Part shown: positions 17,146 through 25,795 of the stretch, piece by piece
How positions within the stretch are numbered: the first letter of the stretch is position 1
Layout: the number at the start of each line of letters is the position of its first letter
Assembly (NCBI GenBank): GCA_965216885.1
Contig: OZ244208.1
Coordinates: 1,426,001 to 1,490,000, forward strand
Reading direction: 5' to 3'
Source of the DNA: CAYNJG01 sp965216885
GTDB taxonomy: Bacteria; Planctomycetota; Planctomycetia; Pirellulales; Pirellulaceae
Length of the DNA: 64,000 nucleotides
The notes under the pieces: generated by a model
Seen by the model: the letters and a program-made list of their open reading frames with translations, nothing else
What the model was told of the DNA's origin: nothing
Database searches by the model: none
Program-made: the position numbers and the translations under genes

Positions 17146-17295
17146 TGGAGATAGGCCTCGTAGTTAGCGGCGTTTTCTGGACGCCTGGTTTCTGGTCTTT
17201 TCAAGTGTTGGTTGTGTTTACCGGGGAGGGTCCAACTTGAGACGAGTTTTGGCCGTCGTTGGGGTATTCCGCCCGAATAATCGATTTGCGGCGAG

Positions 17296-17883
17296 TCAGA
17301 CCAACATGTTCGAGTAAGCGAAGTAAGCAATCGTTCCCATCGCGATGGGAATGCCGTAGGGCAGCAAGTACATGGAGGGTTTTCGATCCGCAGCGATGGC
17401 GGCCAGTTTCTCGGGATCCTTGATCGTCATGATCTCGTTCAGGATCATCCAGAACTGTCCCTGGTGTTTGCCCCACGCTCGGCGATACACAACCATCAGC
17501 AATGCCAGGACGGCCCCGATGATGCCCGTGGCTGCGAAAGCCCAAAGGGTGTGCGTCACGTGGACCCAGGCGCCGATGCCCGCCATCAGCTTCACATCGC
17601 CGGCACCCATACCACCGATGCTATAAAGCGGTAGCAGGGTTAGAAGGCCAACAGCCGTTCCCGCCAGACTCCAGCCAAGACCCTCGTACCAGGTGATCCC
17701 AAAGTGCGAATTGGCGAACGCGATGCTGTAGATCCAGCCGCTGATGATCATCGGAAAGGTGATCCAGTTTGGAACCTTCAATTCGAAGCCGTCGATCACT
17801 GCGGCAACGATGAGCGTGATTGTTACAAACCACACTGGCCAGTTTGCAGTTATGGCATCGAGGTAAGCCGATACTAGGTCCAT
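17296..17883 (-). CDS. cpaA: Prepilin peptidase CpaA/TadV
   Basis: This polytopic aspartyl protease removes the leader of Flp prepilins. It is short (195 residues), like other TadV/CpaA proteins and unlike PilD, which carries an extra methylase domain. The two catalytic aspartates lie in AAVIDGFELKVPNWITFP and in GMGAGDVKLMAGIG, the GxGDxK motif. About six hydrophobic spans are predicted. The gene follows flp on the same strand, and a terminator lies between them. Confidence 0.93.
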   Translation of the reverse strand: MDLVSAYLDAITANWPVWFVTITLIVAAVIDGFELKVPNWITFPMIISGWIYSIAFANSHFGITWYEGLGWSLAGTAVGLLTLLPLYSIGGMGAGDVKLMAGIGAWVHVTHTLWAFAATGIIGAVLALLMVVYRRAWGKHQGQFWMILNEIMTIKDPEKLAAIAADRKPSMYLLPYGIPIAMGTIAYFAYSNMLV

Positions 17884-18049
17884 GTCAGTTCTTCTCCGGA
17901 TCCCACGTTATTTCTTTGTTTTGTTGATGTTGTGCGTCACCATGTCGACGTTCAATTGAAACCTAGCATGCTGTTTCTGCATCGTTGTGGGAAAATCTGT
18001 GGGTTGTAACTGTTGTTTCCTGCCATTGCCGAACGGCTGCAGCTAACGC

Positions 18050-18077
18050 AAAAACCCCCTCGCAAAACGAGGGGGTT
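18050..18077 (-). terminator. Terminator after flp
   Basis: A 10-bp stem (AACCCCCTCG with CGAGGGGGTT) with a five-base loop is followed on the minus strand by TTTTTGCG. It lies 40 bases past the flp stop. Partial read-through here would give excess pilin over assembly proteins. Confidence 0.85.
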
Positions 18078-18117
18078 CCTGTATGACATTCAAACCGGCT
18101 TGAAAACCGGCAATCGA

Positions 18118-18294
18118 CTAGGTCGACAGCTGATCGGCAACTTGCTGGAAACGATCGTTGGCGTTCTGGCCAAGCGTCGTGATCGTTGCAAGGCAAACGA
18201 CGATGATCAGAGCGAGCATAACTGCGTACTCGACTGCGGTTGGACCATCTTCAGAAACAAGAAATCGTTTGATCTTTGTGGCGAAATTTTTCAT
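18118..18294 (-). CDS. flp: Flp-type major pilin precursor
   Basis: This 58-residue prepilin has a short basic leader (MKNFATKIKRFLVSEDG) and the Flp processing site: cleavage after Gly with Glu at +5 and Tyr at +6 (G|PTAVEY). The hydrophobic assembly helix AVMLALIIVVCLATITTL follows. GAGAGGAAA precedes the ATG. CpaA, encoded next, should be the processing enzyme. It heads the tad locus on the minus strand but has its own terminator, as expected for a structural subunit needed in excess. No TadE/TadF minor pilins or TadG were seen in the window. Confidence 0.95.
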   Translation of the reverse strand: MKNFATKIKRFLVSEDGPTAVEYAVMLALIIVVCLATITTLGQNANDRFQQVADQLST

Positions 18295-18757
18295 GAATTT
18301 CCTCTCGGTGTGGCGAAAACGAAGTCAAATGAGTTCGTCGCCGGAAAAAAGTGGGAGACGTGTTGGCGGCATAAATTCGCATGACCGCCGTGACTGCCGA
18401 TGACTAACCGGGCCGTCACTTGAAAACTATGTCACCGTCCCAGGCTGTCAAATCCGGCAATCGGTTTTTTTGTAGGATCGTTACTTACTGTGGATTCCTC
18501 GAAACATGACGATTCGCAACGACGAAAGCCCGGCACCTGATTTCCGGCAACGATGCAGGGAAACGACACTTCGTTTCAGTCCCTCAACGCACGACAGGGC
18601 GACTTCCCCCTGAGGTCTGCCGCAAACGGTCGCTCTCGGAATAGGGTGTTCCGGAATCTGGTGCGCGTTTCCCAGCGAGGCATTACCAGCGACGAACAAA
18701 CCGGTATAATGATGGGAATCGTACAATGCCATAAAACCCATTCAGCCCGAGTGAACC
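18295..18757. other. Divergent spacer between flp and clpS
   Basis: No convincing gene was seen. The region should hold the flp promoter (a candidate is listed) and the clpS promoter. One T-rich stretch (18465-18471) is not preceded by a stem. Confidence 0.5.
18424..18451 (-). promoter_or_regulatory. Candidate flp promoter
   Basis: Read on the minus strand, a perfect TTGACA -35 box (plus positions 18446-18451) lies 16 bases before TAGTTT (18424-18429), a poor -10 box. The leader to the flp start would be about 120 bases. Confidence 0.35.
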
Positions 18758-19081
18758 GTGTCAACTGTTGCCACTCCCGTTCGAGAAGCCACTAGCGAAA
18801 CCAAACGCAAACAGCAGCCGCGATACCACGTTCGGCTTTGGGACGATGACAAACACACCTTCGTCTATGTCATTCATATGGTGCGCGAGTTGTTTGGCTA
18901 CACGCTGGAACGGGCAAAGCAACTGGCTGAACTCGTTGATTCCCAAGGTTCCGCCATTTGCCTGACCACTACGCGTGAACATGCGGAACTCAAGCAGGAC
19001 CAGATTCACGCGTACGGCAAAGACGACCTCGTTGCAGGCTGCATGGGGTCAATGTCCTGCAGTATCGAGCCTGACGAATAA
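18758..19081 (+). CDS. clpS: ATP-dependent Clp protease adaptor ClpS
   Basis: ClpS delivers N-end-rule substrates to ClpA(C)-ClpP and modulates substrate choice. The 107-residue protein has a disordered N-terminal arm followed by the ClpS fold: LWDDDKHTFVYVIHMV at the substrate pocket, LFGYTLERAKQLAELVDSQG, then a strand with the AICLTTTREHAELKQDQI helix. The start is GTG and its ribosome binding site is weak. The partner ClpA/ClpC is not in the window. It is transcribed toward mtaB. Confidence 0.92.
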   Translation: MSTVATPVREATSETKRKQQPRYHVRLWDDDKHTFVYVIHMVRELFGYTLERAKQLAELVDSQGSAICLTTTREHAELKQDQIHAYGKDDLVAGCMGSMSCSIEPDE

Positions 19082-19302
19082 TCCGTCGGCAAGCGCAACG
19101 TCTGGAACAGCTGGCTCGGGCGAAACAGCTCGGGGATCGCCGCACCAGAATGAAATGCGGACACTAGGGAGACTAGCTGGGATTTGGTAGTCTGCTTCTC
19201 TGCGCCGCAATTTCGAAGCGGGCAACTCCCCTGTCCTTTTATATAGAGCCATACTGTCGGCACGCCGTCCGGTGGCCCTCTGGCAGTTCGGTGGTAGCGA
19301 TC

Positions 19303-20619
19303 ATGACGCGTTTGCTGAAGACTCACACTCTCGGTTGCAAGGTTAACCAGTACGAAACCGAACTGGTCCGCGAAGCGCTGACGTCCTTCGGTTATGACGA
19401 TGCTGCAAACACCGACCACGCCGATCTCTGCGTCATCAATACCTGTACCGTGACCAACGAAGGTGACTCGAAGAGTCGCCAGGTGATTCGCCGAATGGCT
19501 CGGCAGAATCCCGATGCCAAAATGATCGTGATGGGCTGCTACGCGACGCGTGCTCCGGATGAACTCCGTGAACTGCCAAACGTAACGGAAGTGGTTACCG
19601 ACAAACGTGAGTTGCCCGATCTCTTGGGGCGGTTTGGTGTCATCGACTATCCGGACGGCATTTCCCGCTTTAGCAGCCGACATCGGGCGTACGTGAAAGT
19701 TCAGGATGGCTGCCTGCTGAAATGTAGCTACTGCATCATCCCGAAGGTTCGGCCCCAAATGGCCAGTCGACCATTGCAGTCCATTGTGGATGAGGTTCAC
19801 CGCCTCGTCGACAATGGTCATCGCGAAATTGTGCTGACCGGCATTCATCTGGGGCACTACGGCGTCGACTGGAACTGGAACAAGCCAAAGTCTGAATGGA
19901 CGCGATTGCCTCATTTGCTCCGGGCGTTGGTGGCGATACCGGGTGACTTTCGAATTAGGCTCTCCAGTATCGAAGCTACCGAAGTGACGCGCGAACTGGT
20001 AGGGATACTGGCCGAGTTCCCGGATCGCATCTGTCCGCATTTTCACGTTTGCCTGCAAAGCGGTTCGGATCGAATTCTTCGGCGAATGAAACGTCGCTGG
20101 GGAGCAAAACGTTTTGTCGATCGCTGCGCTCTGATTCGAAACTCGCTCCACAAGCCAGCGCTAACGACCGACATCATCGTTGGTTTTCCGGGGGAAACAG
20201 AAGAAGACTTTCGTGCTTCGTGCGACGTCTCTCGTGAGGTCGGATTCTCGAAGATCCACGTTTTCCCGTTCAGTGCCCGTCGCGACACTCCGGCCGCGAC
20301 GATGGAAGATCAGATTTCAAAGCAGGAGAAGTCCGAGCGTGTGGCAAGGTTGACGGAAGTCGAAACGGACTTGCGACTGAAGTACTTTGACAGCCTCGTG
20401 GGTGAACGACTGCAGATGATGGTGGAAACGAACAGCGACGGTTTTCTCAAGGGAACGTCGTGTCGCTACGCCCCAATTCAGTTACCTCAATCTGAATCGA
20501 ACAACAACGAATTGCAGGCGGGCGATCTTACAGACATCCTGGTAGATTCTGTTTCGCCGCAAGGGACCCTGATTGCGAAAGCGGCTGAAGCTCTCACCCC
20601 AGCTTCGTCATGTGAATAG
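19303..20619 (+). CDS. mtaB: tRNA t6A37 methylthiotransferase MtaB
   Basis: MtaB is a radical-SAM enzyme that converts t6A to ms2t6A at position 37 of ANN-decoding tRNAs. The 438-residue frame from ATG has the N-terminal methylthiotransferase domain with its cysteines in TLGCKVNQYE, INTCTVT and MGCYA. The radical-SAM triad CLLKCSYC and a C-terminal TRAM-like RNA-binding region (about 360-430) follow. TLGCKVNQYE is typical of MtaB and not of MiaB or RimO. A GTG 12 bases upstream is an alternative start. It lies about 220 bases after clpS. Confidence 0.93.
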   Translation: MTRLLKTHTLGCKVNQYETELVREALTSFGYDDAANTDHADLCVINTCTVTNEGDSKSRQVIRRMARQNPDAKMIVMGCYATRAPDELRELPNVTEVVTDKRELPDLLGRFGVIDYPDGISRFSSRHRAYVKVQDGCLLKCSYCIIPKVRPQMASRPLQSIVDEVHRLVDNGHREIVLTGIHLGHYGVDWNWNKPKSEWTRLPHLLRALVAIPGDFRIRLSSIEATEVTRELVGILAEFPDRICPHFHVCLQSGSDRILRRMKRRWGAKRFVDRCALIRNSLHKPALTTDIIVGFPGETEEDFRASCDVSREVGFSKIHVFPFSARRDTPAATMEDQISKQEKSERVARLTEVETDLRLKYFDSLVGERLQMMVETNSDGFLKGTSCRYAPIQLPQSESNNNELQAGDLTDILVDSVSPQGTLIAKAAEALTPASSCE

Positions 20620-20645
20620 CGGCTCCAGACGCCAGGGTCGGTCGT

Positions 20646-20691
20646 CGATTCGCATCTGCATGGAACATTCGCGATAATAGTCTGCGAATCG
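20646..20691. repeat. Nine-base inverted repeat between mtaB and the FG-GAP gene
   Basis: CGATTCGCA (20646-20654) and TGCGAATCG (20683-20691) are perfect inverted copies 28 bases apart, upstream of the FG-GAP gene start. It could be an operator or a weak hairpin. No T run follows. Confidence 0.4.
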
Positions 20692-20713
20692 AGCAAGCGT
20701 TGGAGCCCTGAAC

Positions 20714-21877
20714 ATGAAGCGATTTTCGACGACGTGCGTGATGATGTTCTTGTTGTCACTACTCTCCTATGTTCCAGCCCAGAATGTGGATCGAATCGAC
20801 GATCCGTGGAAGAAGCATACGGTCTTCACCGGGGTGAGGAATCAAACGTCCGTGGCGGCCGACTTCACTGGCGACGGCAAACCCGATGTAATTGCATCCT
20901 GCGGAGGGAGCAGCCGTTTGTTCGTTGCACCAGAATGGAAAGAAATCACCATTCATCGAGCGGAACAACGCAACTGGAACTGCATTCACAGCGAAGCGAT
21001 GGACGTCGATGACGATGGCGACATTGACTACATCGCTGCGGTTGCCAGGCAAGGAGTGTTCTGGCTGGAGAATCCCGGCCAGCAAGTCCCGACTAAAGCA
21101 GATGTGCCCTGGAAGTACCGTGTGATTGACAATGAAATTCACGGCATTCATTGCACATTGCGAGCGGACGTGGATGGCGATGGCAAGGAAGACTTGCTGG
21201 TGAACAACTTTGAGCCGCACGGTGCCGCACCGGACTCGCTCACATGGTTAAAGGTTCCCTCAAAACCCGGCAATGGAAAACCCTGGACGCGTTATGTCCT
21301 GGCGAAGGGGGATGCTCCCGGCGGCAACCACTACTTTGGATTCGGGGACATCAACGGAGATGGACGGGGCGACGTTTGCATTGGTGCAAAAGGAAAGCCG
21401 TTTGCTGGCGGTAACTGGTTCGCGTGGTGGCAAAATCCCGCGGATCCCACTCGCCCATGGAAGAAGGAAGTTGTGTCAACGAACGAAACGGGCGCAACCT
21501 GTATGATGCCCGCCGATCTCAATGGCGACGGTGTCACCGACCTGTTCGCAACACGCGGTCATGGCAAGGGTGTGCTCTGGTTCGAGGGGCCAAACTGGAC
21601 GAAGCACGAGATCGACCCAACGCTGGAGGCACCACACTGTCTACAGCTTGCAGATATCGATGGCGATGGGGATATGGATGCGGCGACTTGTGCCCGGTTG
21701 AGCAAGCTGGCCGTGTGGTATGAAAATGATGGAGGTGGCAATTTCACTCCGCGGGTCGTCGGAAAAGACCAGTCGGCCTACGACGTTCGCATCCTTGACA
21801 TGAACGGCGACCAGAAGCTCGACCTCCTTGTCGCCGGCGAAGCCAGTCAGAACATCGTCTGGTACGAGCAGAAATAG
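20714..21877 (+). CDS. Secreted FG-GAP/VCBS repeat protein
   Basis: This 387-residue exported protein has a signal peptide (about 1-22, ending VPAQ). At least seven Ca-binding-type loops follow, spaced through the protein: DFTGDGKPDV, DVDDDGDIDY, DVDGDGKEDL, DINGDGRGDV, DLNGDGVTDL, DIDGDGDMDA and DMNGDQKLDL. Such FG-GAP/VCBS repeats fold into integrin-like beta propellers, and this length fits one complete propeller with no other domain. Paralogues are common in Planctomycetes. Substrate and role are unknown. It is a probable single-gene unit upstream of the two-component genes. Confidence 0.88.
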   Translation: MKRFSTTCVMMFLLSLLSYVPAQNVDRIDDPWKKHTVFTGVRNQTSVAADFTGDGKPDVIASCGGSSRLFVAPEWKEITIHRAEQRNWNCIHSEAMDVDDDGDIDYIAAVARQGVFWLENPGQQVPTKADVPWKYRVIDNEIHGIHCTLRADVDGDGKEDLLVNNFEPHGAAPDSLTWLKVPSKPGNGKPWTRYVLAKGDAPGGNHYFGFGDINGDGRGDVCIGAKGKPFAGGNWFAWWQNPADPTRPWKKEVVSTNETGATCMMPADLNGDGVTDLFATRGHGKGVLWFEGPNWTKHEIDPTLEAPHCLQLADIDGDGDMDAATCARLSKLAVWYENDGGGNFTPRVVGKDQSAYDVRILDMNGDQKLDLLVAGEASQNIVWYEQK

Positions 21878-21994
21878 AACCTGGCCACCGATGAGATGGT
21901 TCGATCCCGGAAGTCCCGAGTTAAGCCTTCTCATCACTCTCTAATGTTGCCGGTGGTAGGATAAAGGGACGAAGATTCTGCCCCGGGACTGAAT

Positions 21995-22669
21995 ATGCGC
22001 GTTCTTGTCGTGGAAGACTATGCTCCCCTTCGCCTGGCGATTGTGAAGGGGCTGACGGATGCCGGTTATTCCGTGGACGCCTGCGCGAATGGTCGCGACG
22101 GGAAATGGCATGCTGAATCCGGCGAGTTCGATGTCATGGTTTTGGATCTGATGCTGCCGGAGATGGACGGCCTGTCGATCCTGAAATCGCTACGTGCCGA
22201 CGGCAACGACATTCACGTCCTGATCCTCACTGCAAAGGATGCCGTCACGGATCGCGTCGACGGATTGAACCTTGGCGCGGACGATTACCTGACCAAGCCC
22301 TTTGTCTTTGCGGAGTTGCTGGCACGCATCAAGGCGCTCGTGCGTCGAAAGTATGGAGAAAAGAATCCGACGATTTCCATCGCGGATCTTGAGGTGAACA
22401 CAGCATCGCGCGAAGTGAGGCGCGGCGACGAGTTCGTCGAACTGACGGCCAAGGAGTATGCTCTGCTGGAGTTTCTGGCGTTGCGGTCCGGGCAGGTTGT
22501 GACTCGAACGGATATCTGGGACCACGTGTACGACTTCCATTCTGACAATCAGAGCAACGTTGTAGACGTGTATATTTCGTACCTTCGCAAGAAGATAGAC
22601 CGCCCCGGATTCGAAAAACTGATTCATACTCGTCGCGGACAGGGCTACATGCTTGGAGAACGACGTTGA
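21995..22669 (+). CDS. OmpR-family response regulator
   Basis: This 224-residue DNA-binding response regulator has a receiver domain (1-120) with the acidic pair in VVEDYA, a phosphoacceptor in VMVLDLMLPEMDG and the conserved lysine in YLTKPF. A winged-helix domain (about 130-224) has LTAKEYALLEFLALRSGQVV and the recognition region DNQSNVVDVYISYLRKKID. It overlaps the start of the downstream sensor gene by four bases (TTGA), showing translational coupling. By family it should be phosphorylated by that kinase and activate or repress nearby targets. Confidence 0.95.
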   Translation: MRVLVVEDYAPLRLAIVKGLTDAGYSVDACANGRDGKWHAESGEFDVMVLDLMLPEMDGLSILKSLRADGNDIHVLILTAKDAVTDRVDGLNLGADDYLTKPFVFAELLARIKALVRRKYGEKNPTISIADLEVNTASREVRRGDEFVELTAKEYALLEFLALRSGQVVTRTDIWDHVYDFHSDNQSNVVDVYISYLRKKIDRPGFEKLIHTRRGQGYMLGERR

Positions 22670-24219
22670 ACTCCCTGCAGACACGTCTGATCGTCGTGCT
22701 TGTCGTCGTGGTCGCGGTCGGCTTTCTTGGAGCCGGGATTGCCGTTTACGGTTTCTCGCGTGCATCGATGTATGCGGAGTTTGACCAGGTCTTGACGACG
22801 AAGGTGCAGACGTTGGCGGCCTTGACCCGGGATACGCGTCGAGGCGTTCGCTTTCAGTTGTCCGAAGGGATTCAGGAATTCAATCGCCGCGATGCGCTCA
22901 GCTACTACGCGGTCGTCAGTAACCAACGTCTACTCGCCGGATCCAGCGAGCACTCGCTGATTGCCAGGCCGGGGGAAAGAGGTCGACTACGATTTGCGCC
23001 CGTGATGCTCGGCGAGCAGATGGGTCGACAGGTCACACTGACTTTTCAACCTCGCTACCTGTCGTTGGAAGACGATGAATACGACGAAGACGATGAGGAT
23101 GAAGAAGAGTACGAAGAAGACGACGATCACGAAGCGGAATGGAGACGCTATGAGGAGAGTCTTCGAGGTACCATCTTCAACGCGGACGATTCCACCGATG
23201 CCGAAGGCCCTGTTGGCGAGCCAGCCGAGGCGGGCGTCAGGACCCTTACCTGGCAGGCGCCGGAACGGGAGGTCACAATTGCCGTAGCCCGTGATGCCAC
23301 GCAAATTGAAAGTCGCCTCTCCAGCTTGCGGTGGATCCTTGCATCCGTGGGAACCGCCGTGACGGTACTCAGTTCATTGGTGCTTGCTCTTGTCGTTCGG
23401 ATGGGTTTTCGACCGGTGAAGTCCGTTTCCAGCGCGTTGGCACAGATTGATGAGAACAACCTTTCGCAGCGTGTGCCGACAAAGAACGTCCCGTCCGAAG
23501 TGCTACCGATGGTCGACCGCCTGAACGCACTACTCATGCGTTTGGAGGATGCCTTTCACCGCGAGCGGGCATTCTCGTCCAATCTCGCGCATGAGCTGAG
23601 AACGCCGCTTGCGGGGCTCAAGTCGACGCTGGAAGTTTATCTTGCGCGGCTGCATGAGCCGGAGGAATACCAGGAAGCGATGTCCGTTTGTCTGGAAATC
23701 TGCGATCAGTCACACAACCTCGTCGAAAACCTGCTTGCCCTGTCACGCGTCGAGGGCAAAACACTAACGTGCAAGTATGAGGACGTGGAGTTGGCGTCCG
23801 TGTTCCGCGATTGTTGGCAGCCACTGTCGTCGGACGCCGCGAAAAAGAAGCTGGAAACCCAATTTGATATTCCGTCACAGACGGTGAGCACCGACCGTGA
23901 AATGTTGCGTGTCATTCTCCGAAATGTCCTGTCCAATGCGGTGAGCTATTGCGATCCGGGTGGGAGCATTGAGGCCTCCGCGAAGCTTGAGGGAAACAAC
24001 ATCTGTTTACAACTCAGCAACAGTGGTAACGAACTTTCGGCGGAGGACGCCAGTCGTGTTTTTGATCGCCTTTGGCGAGGTGACAAGGCGCGGTATCAGA
24101 CAGGTGAACACTTTGGGCTTGGGTTAACTTTGACAAAACGCTTCGTCGAAGCCCTTCGCGGCAACGTCTCGGTAACCGTCGACAGACGATTCCACATCTA
24201 CATAACGTTGCCGGTGTGA
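22666..24219 (+). CDS. Membrane sensor histidine kinase with an acidic extracytoplasmic patch
   Basis: The partner of the upstream regulator, 517 residues. It starts at TTG with GGAGAA six bases upstream. TM1 spans about 8-30 and TM2 about 222-245. HAMP (about 246-300), the H-box SSNLAHELRTPLAGL and an ATPase domain follow. The extracytoplasmic domain (31-221) holds an almost purely acidic run at residues 135-156, of the kind that binds divalent cations or cationic peptides in PhoQ. The N-box is normal (VILRNVLSNAV), but the G1 box reads LSNSGNE where DxG is expected; the G2 box FGLGLTL is kept. The next gene encodes an equally acidic secreted protein. Cation sensing is inferred, not shown. 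Confidence 0.93.
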   Translation: MNSLQTRLIVVLVVVVAVGFLGAGIAVYGFSRASMYAEFDQVLTTKVQTLAALTRDTRRGVRFQLSEGIQEFNRRDALSYYAVVSNQRLLAGSSEHSLIARPGERGRLRFAPVMLGEQMGRQVTLTFQPRYLSLEDDEYDEDDEDEEEYEEDDDHEAEWRRYEESLRGTIFNADDSTDAEGPVGEPAEAGVRTLTWQAPEREVTIAVARDATQIESRLSSLRWILASVGTAVTVLSSLVLALVVRMGFRPVKSVSSALAQIDENNLSQRVPTKNVPSEVLPMVDRLNALLMRLEDAFHRERAFSSNLAHELRTPLAGLKSTLEVYLARLHEPEEYQEAMSVCLEICDQSHNLVENLLALSRVEGKTLTCKYEDVELASVFRDCWQPLSSDAAKKKLETQFDIPSQTVSTDREMLRVILRNVLSNAVSYCDPGGSIEASAKLEGNNICLQLSNSGNELSAEDASRVFDRLWRGDKARYQTGEHFGLGLTLTKRFVEALRGNVSVTVDRRFHIYITLPV

Positions 24220-24357
24220 CAGACATTTTTTTTCGCGTCTGCGGGAAATTTGATCTCACGAATTTCTAATCTTCGACTTCGTAGATTTTGAACAGAGCGG
24301 GACACTCGTACCGCCAGTCATTGCGGTCTACTCAGACTTAACTCGAAGGAGATTCGG

Positions 24358-25764
24358 ATGTCATTGAACAACCCAAACCAGTCAAAGCTCAACAATGAAA
24401 AAACTCGCGTACTGTCCATCGAGGGACTCGAGTCAAAACGTCTCCTTGCGGCCGATGGACTCTGCGGTAGTGCGCTTGCGGCGCAGATCTCGACGGAAGC
24501 AGCCGAAGAGTCGATGGATGTTGAAATTCCTGATGCCTTGGCCGACGAGGTGATGGATGCGAATGAAGTTGGTGATGTCGCCGACGATGACACTCCTGAT
24601 GACGTTGATCCCGAAGATGATGACTTGGAGGAGGACGATCTGGAGGAGGAGGACCTGGATGTAGACGACGAAGCTGAGGCGGAAGACGAAGAGGACGACG
24701 ATGTAGAAGACGACGATGAAGAGGACAACGATGAAGAAGACGACGATGAAGAAGACGACGATGAAGAGGACGACGATGAAGAAGATGACGATGAAGAAGA
24801 CGACGATGAAGAAGACGACGATGAAGAAGACGACGATGATGAGTCGGATGCCACACTTCCTGACGTAGATGGCACTGCATCTGTTCAGGGTGTAGGCGTA
24901 ACTGAAGCGGCTGGAGAGGAAGCCGACTCAGATGCCGAAGACGACGACGTTGAAGACAACGGCGCTGAAGACGACGACGCTGAAGACGACGACGCTGAAG
25001 ACGACGACGAAGAAGAGGACGACGACGAAGAGGACGCCGACGAAGAGGACGACGAAGAAGAGGACCAAGAAGAAGAGGACGACGAGTCGGACGATGAACT
25101 AGAAGGAGCTGGGCTTCAGTCCGCCAGCGGTGAAGACGGCGGTAGCGTTACCTCTGAAGAGGACGACGAAGAGGACGACGAAGAGGACGACGAAGAGGAC
25201 GACACCGAAGAGGATGACACCGAAGAGGATGACACCGAAGAGGACGACACTGAAGAGGACGACACCGAAGAGGACGACACTGAAGAGGACGCAACCGAAG
25301 AGGATGACACTGAAGAGGATGACACTGAAGAGGATGACACTGAAGAGGATGACACTGAAGAGGACGACACTGAAGAGGACGACACTGCAGAGGACGACAC
25401 CGAAGAGGACGACACCGAAGAGGACGACACCGAAGAGGATGACACCGAAGAGGATGACACCGAAGAGGATGACACTGAAGAGGGCGACACTGAAGAGGAC
25501 GCAACCGAAGAAGACGACACGGCGGCAGAGGATGATGTCGACCCCGATACGGAAGGCAACGGGGGCGACGTTAACGTTACGAATGCCCTTGCCGTGGACA
25601 CCGTATTGGCCGACATCACGGGAGATGGTGTCGTCGGCTTCGAGGATTTCCTGGTGTTGTCAGGTAACTTCGGATCGACCAATGCAACGACTGCGGAGGG
25701 AGATATCACGGGAGACGGGGTCGTGGGGTTCGATGACTTCCTGATTCTGAGCCGGAACTTCTAA
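24358..25764 (+). CDS. Secreted, extremely acidic repeat protein with dockerin-like C-terminus
   Basis: The 468-residue protein begins with a planctomycete-type surface-protein leader (LSIEGLESKRLLAADG, about 19-34). The middle is almost wholly Asp and Glu: an EDDDE pentapeptide array, a second mixed acidic tract, and 21 DTEED-type pentapeptides. Two dockerin-type repeats close the protein (DITGDGVVGFEDFLVLSGNF and DITGDGVVGFDDFLILSRNF), each with a calcium-binding loop. A perfect AAGGAG precedes the ATG. The charge suggests a disordered, cation-binding surface polymer; the dockerin may anchor it to a cohesin not encoded here. It follows the acidic-patch sensor genes and ends at a strong terminator. 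Function is inferred. Confidence 0.85.
   Translation: MSLNNPNQSKLNNEKTRVLSIEGLESKRLLAADGLCGSALAAQISTEAAEESMDVEIPDALADEVMDANEVGDVADDDTPDDVDPEDDDLEEDDLEEEDLDVDDEAEAEDEEDDDVEDDDEEDNDEEDDDEEDDDEEDDDEEDDDEEDDDEEDDDEEDDDDESDATLPDVDGTASVQGVGVTEAAGEEADSDAEDDDVEDNGAEDDDAEDDDAEDDDEEEDDDEEDADEEDDEEEDQEEEDDESDDELEGAGLQSASGEDGGSVTSEEDDEEDDEEDDEEDDTEEDDTEEDDTEEDDTEEDDTEEDDTEEDATEEDDTEEDDTEEDDTEEDDTEEDDTEEDDTAEDDTEEDDTEEDDTEEDDTEEDDTEEDDTEEGDTEEDATEEDDTAAEDDVDPDTEGNGGDVNVTNALAVDTVLADITGDGVVGFEDFLVLSGNFGSTNATTAEGDITGDGVVGFDDFLILSRNF
24691..24840 (+). repeat. 15-bp tandem array encoding EDDDE units
   Basis: Ten in-frame 15-base units, mostly gaagacgacgatgaa with third-base variants, lie within the acidic protein gene. 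The first and last units are degenerate (EDDDV and EDDDD). Confidence 0.9.
25201..25515 (+). repeat. 15-bp tandem array encoding DTEED units (21 copies)
   Basis: Twenty-one in-frame 15-base units of the type gacaccgaagaggac vary mainly at third positions (acc/act, gac/gat). Three amino-acid variants occur: ATEED twice, DTAED once and DTEEG once. The mix of synonymous variants shows both recent copying and selection on protein sequence. Confidence 0.95.
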
Positions 25765-25795
25765 GCCGAAAGTTTCGGACAGGTCGGAGTCTCAT

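Noticed and set aside
24318..24875. Long Ser-rich reading frame on the minus strand
   Set aside because: It is the antisense of the Asp/Glu array, where gaa/gac codons read as Ser codons; no family, start or ribosome binding site supports it.
24691..25515. Possible CRISPR array or satellite
   Set aside because: Units are contiguous with no spacers, are in frame and vary mainly at third positions, so they are protein-coding repeats.
25116..25709. Second Ser-rich minus-strand frame
   Set aside because: It is the antisense reading of the DTEED array and has the same low-complexity origin as the first.
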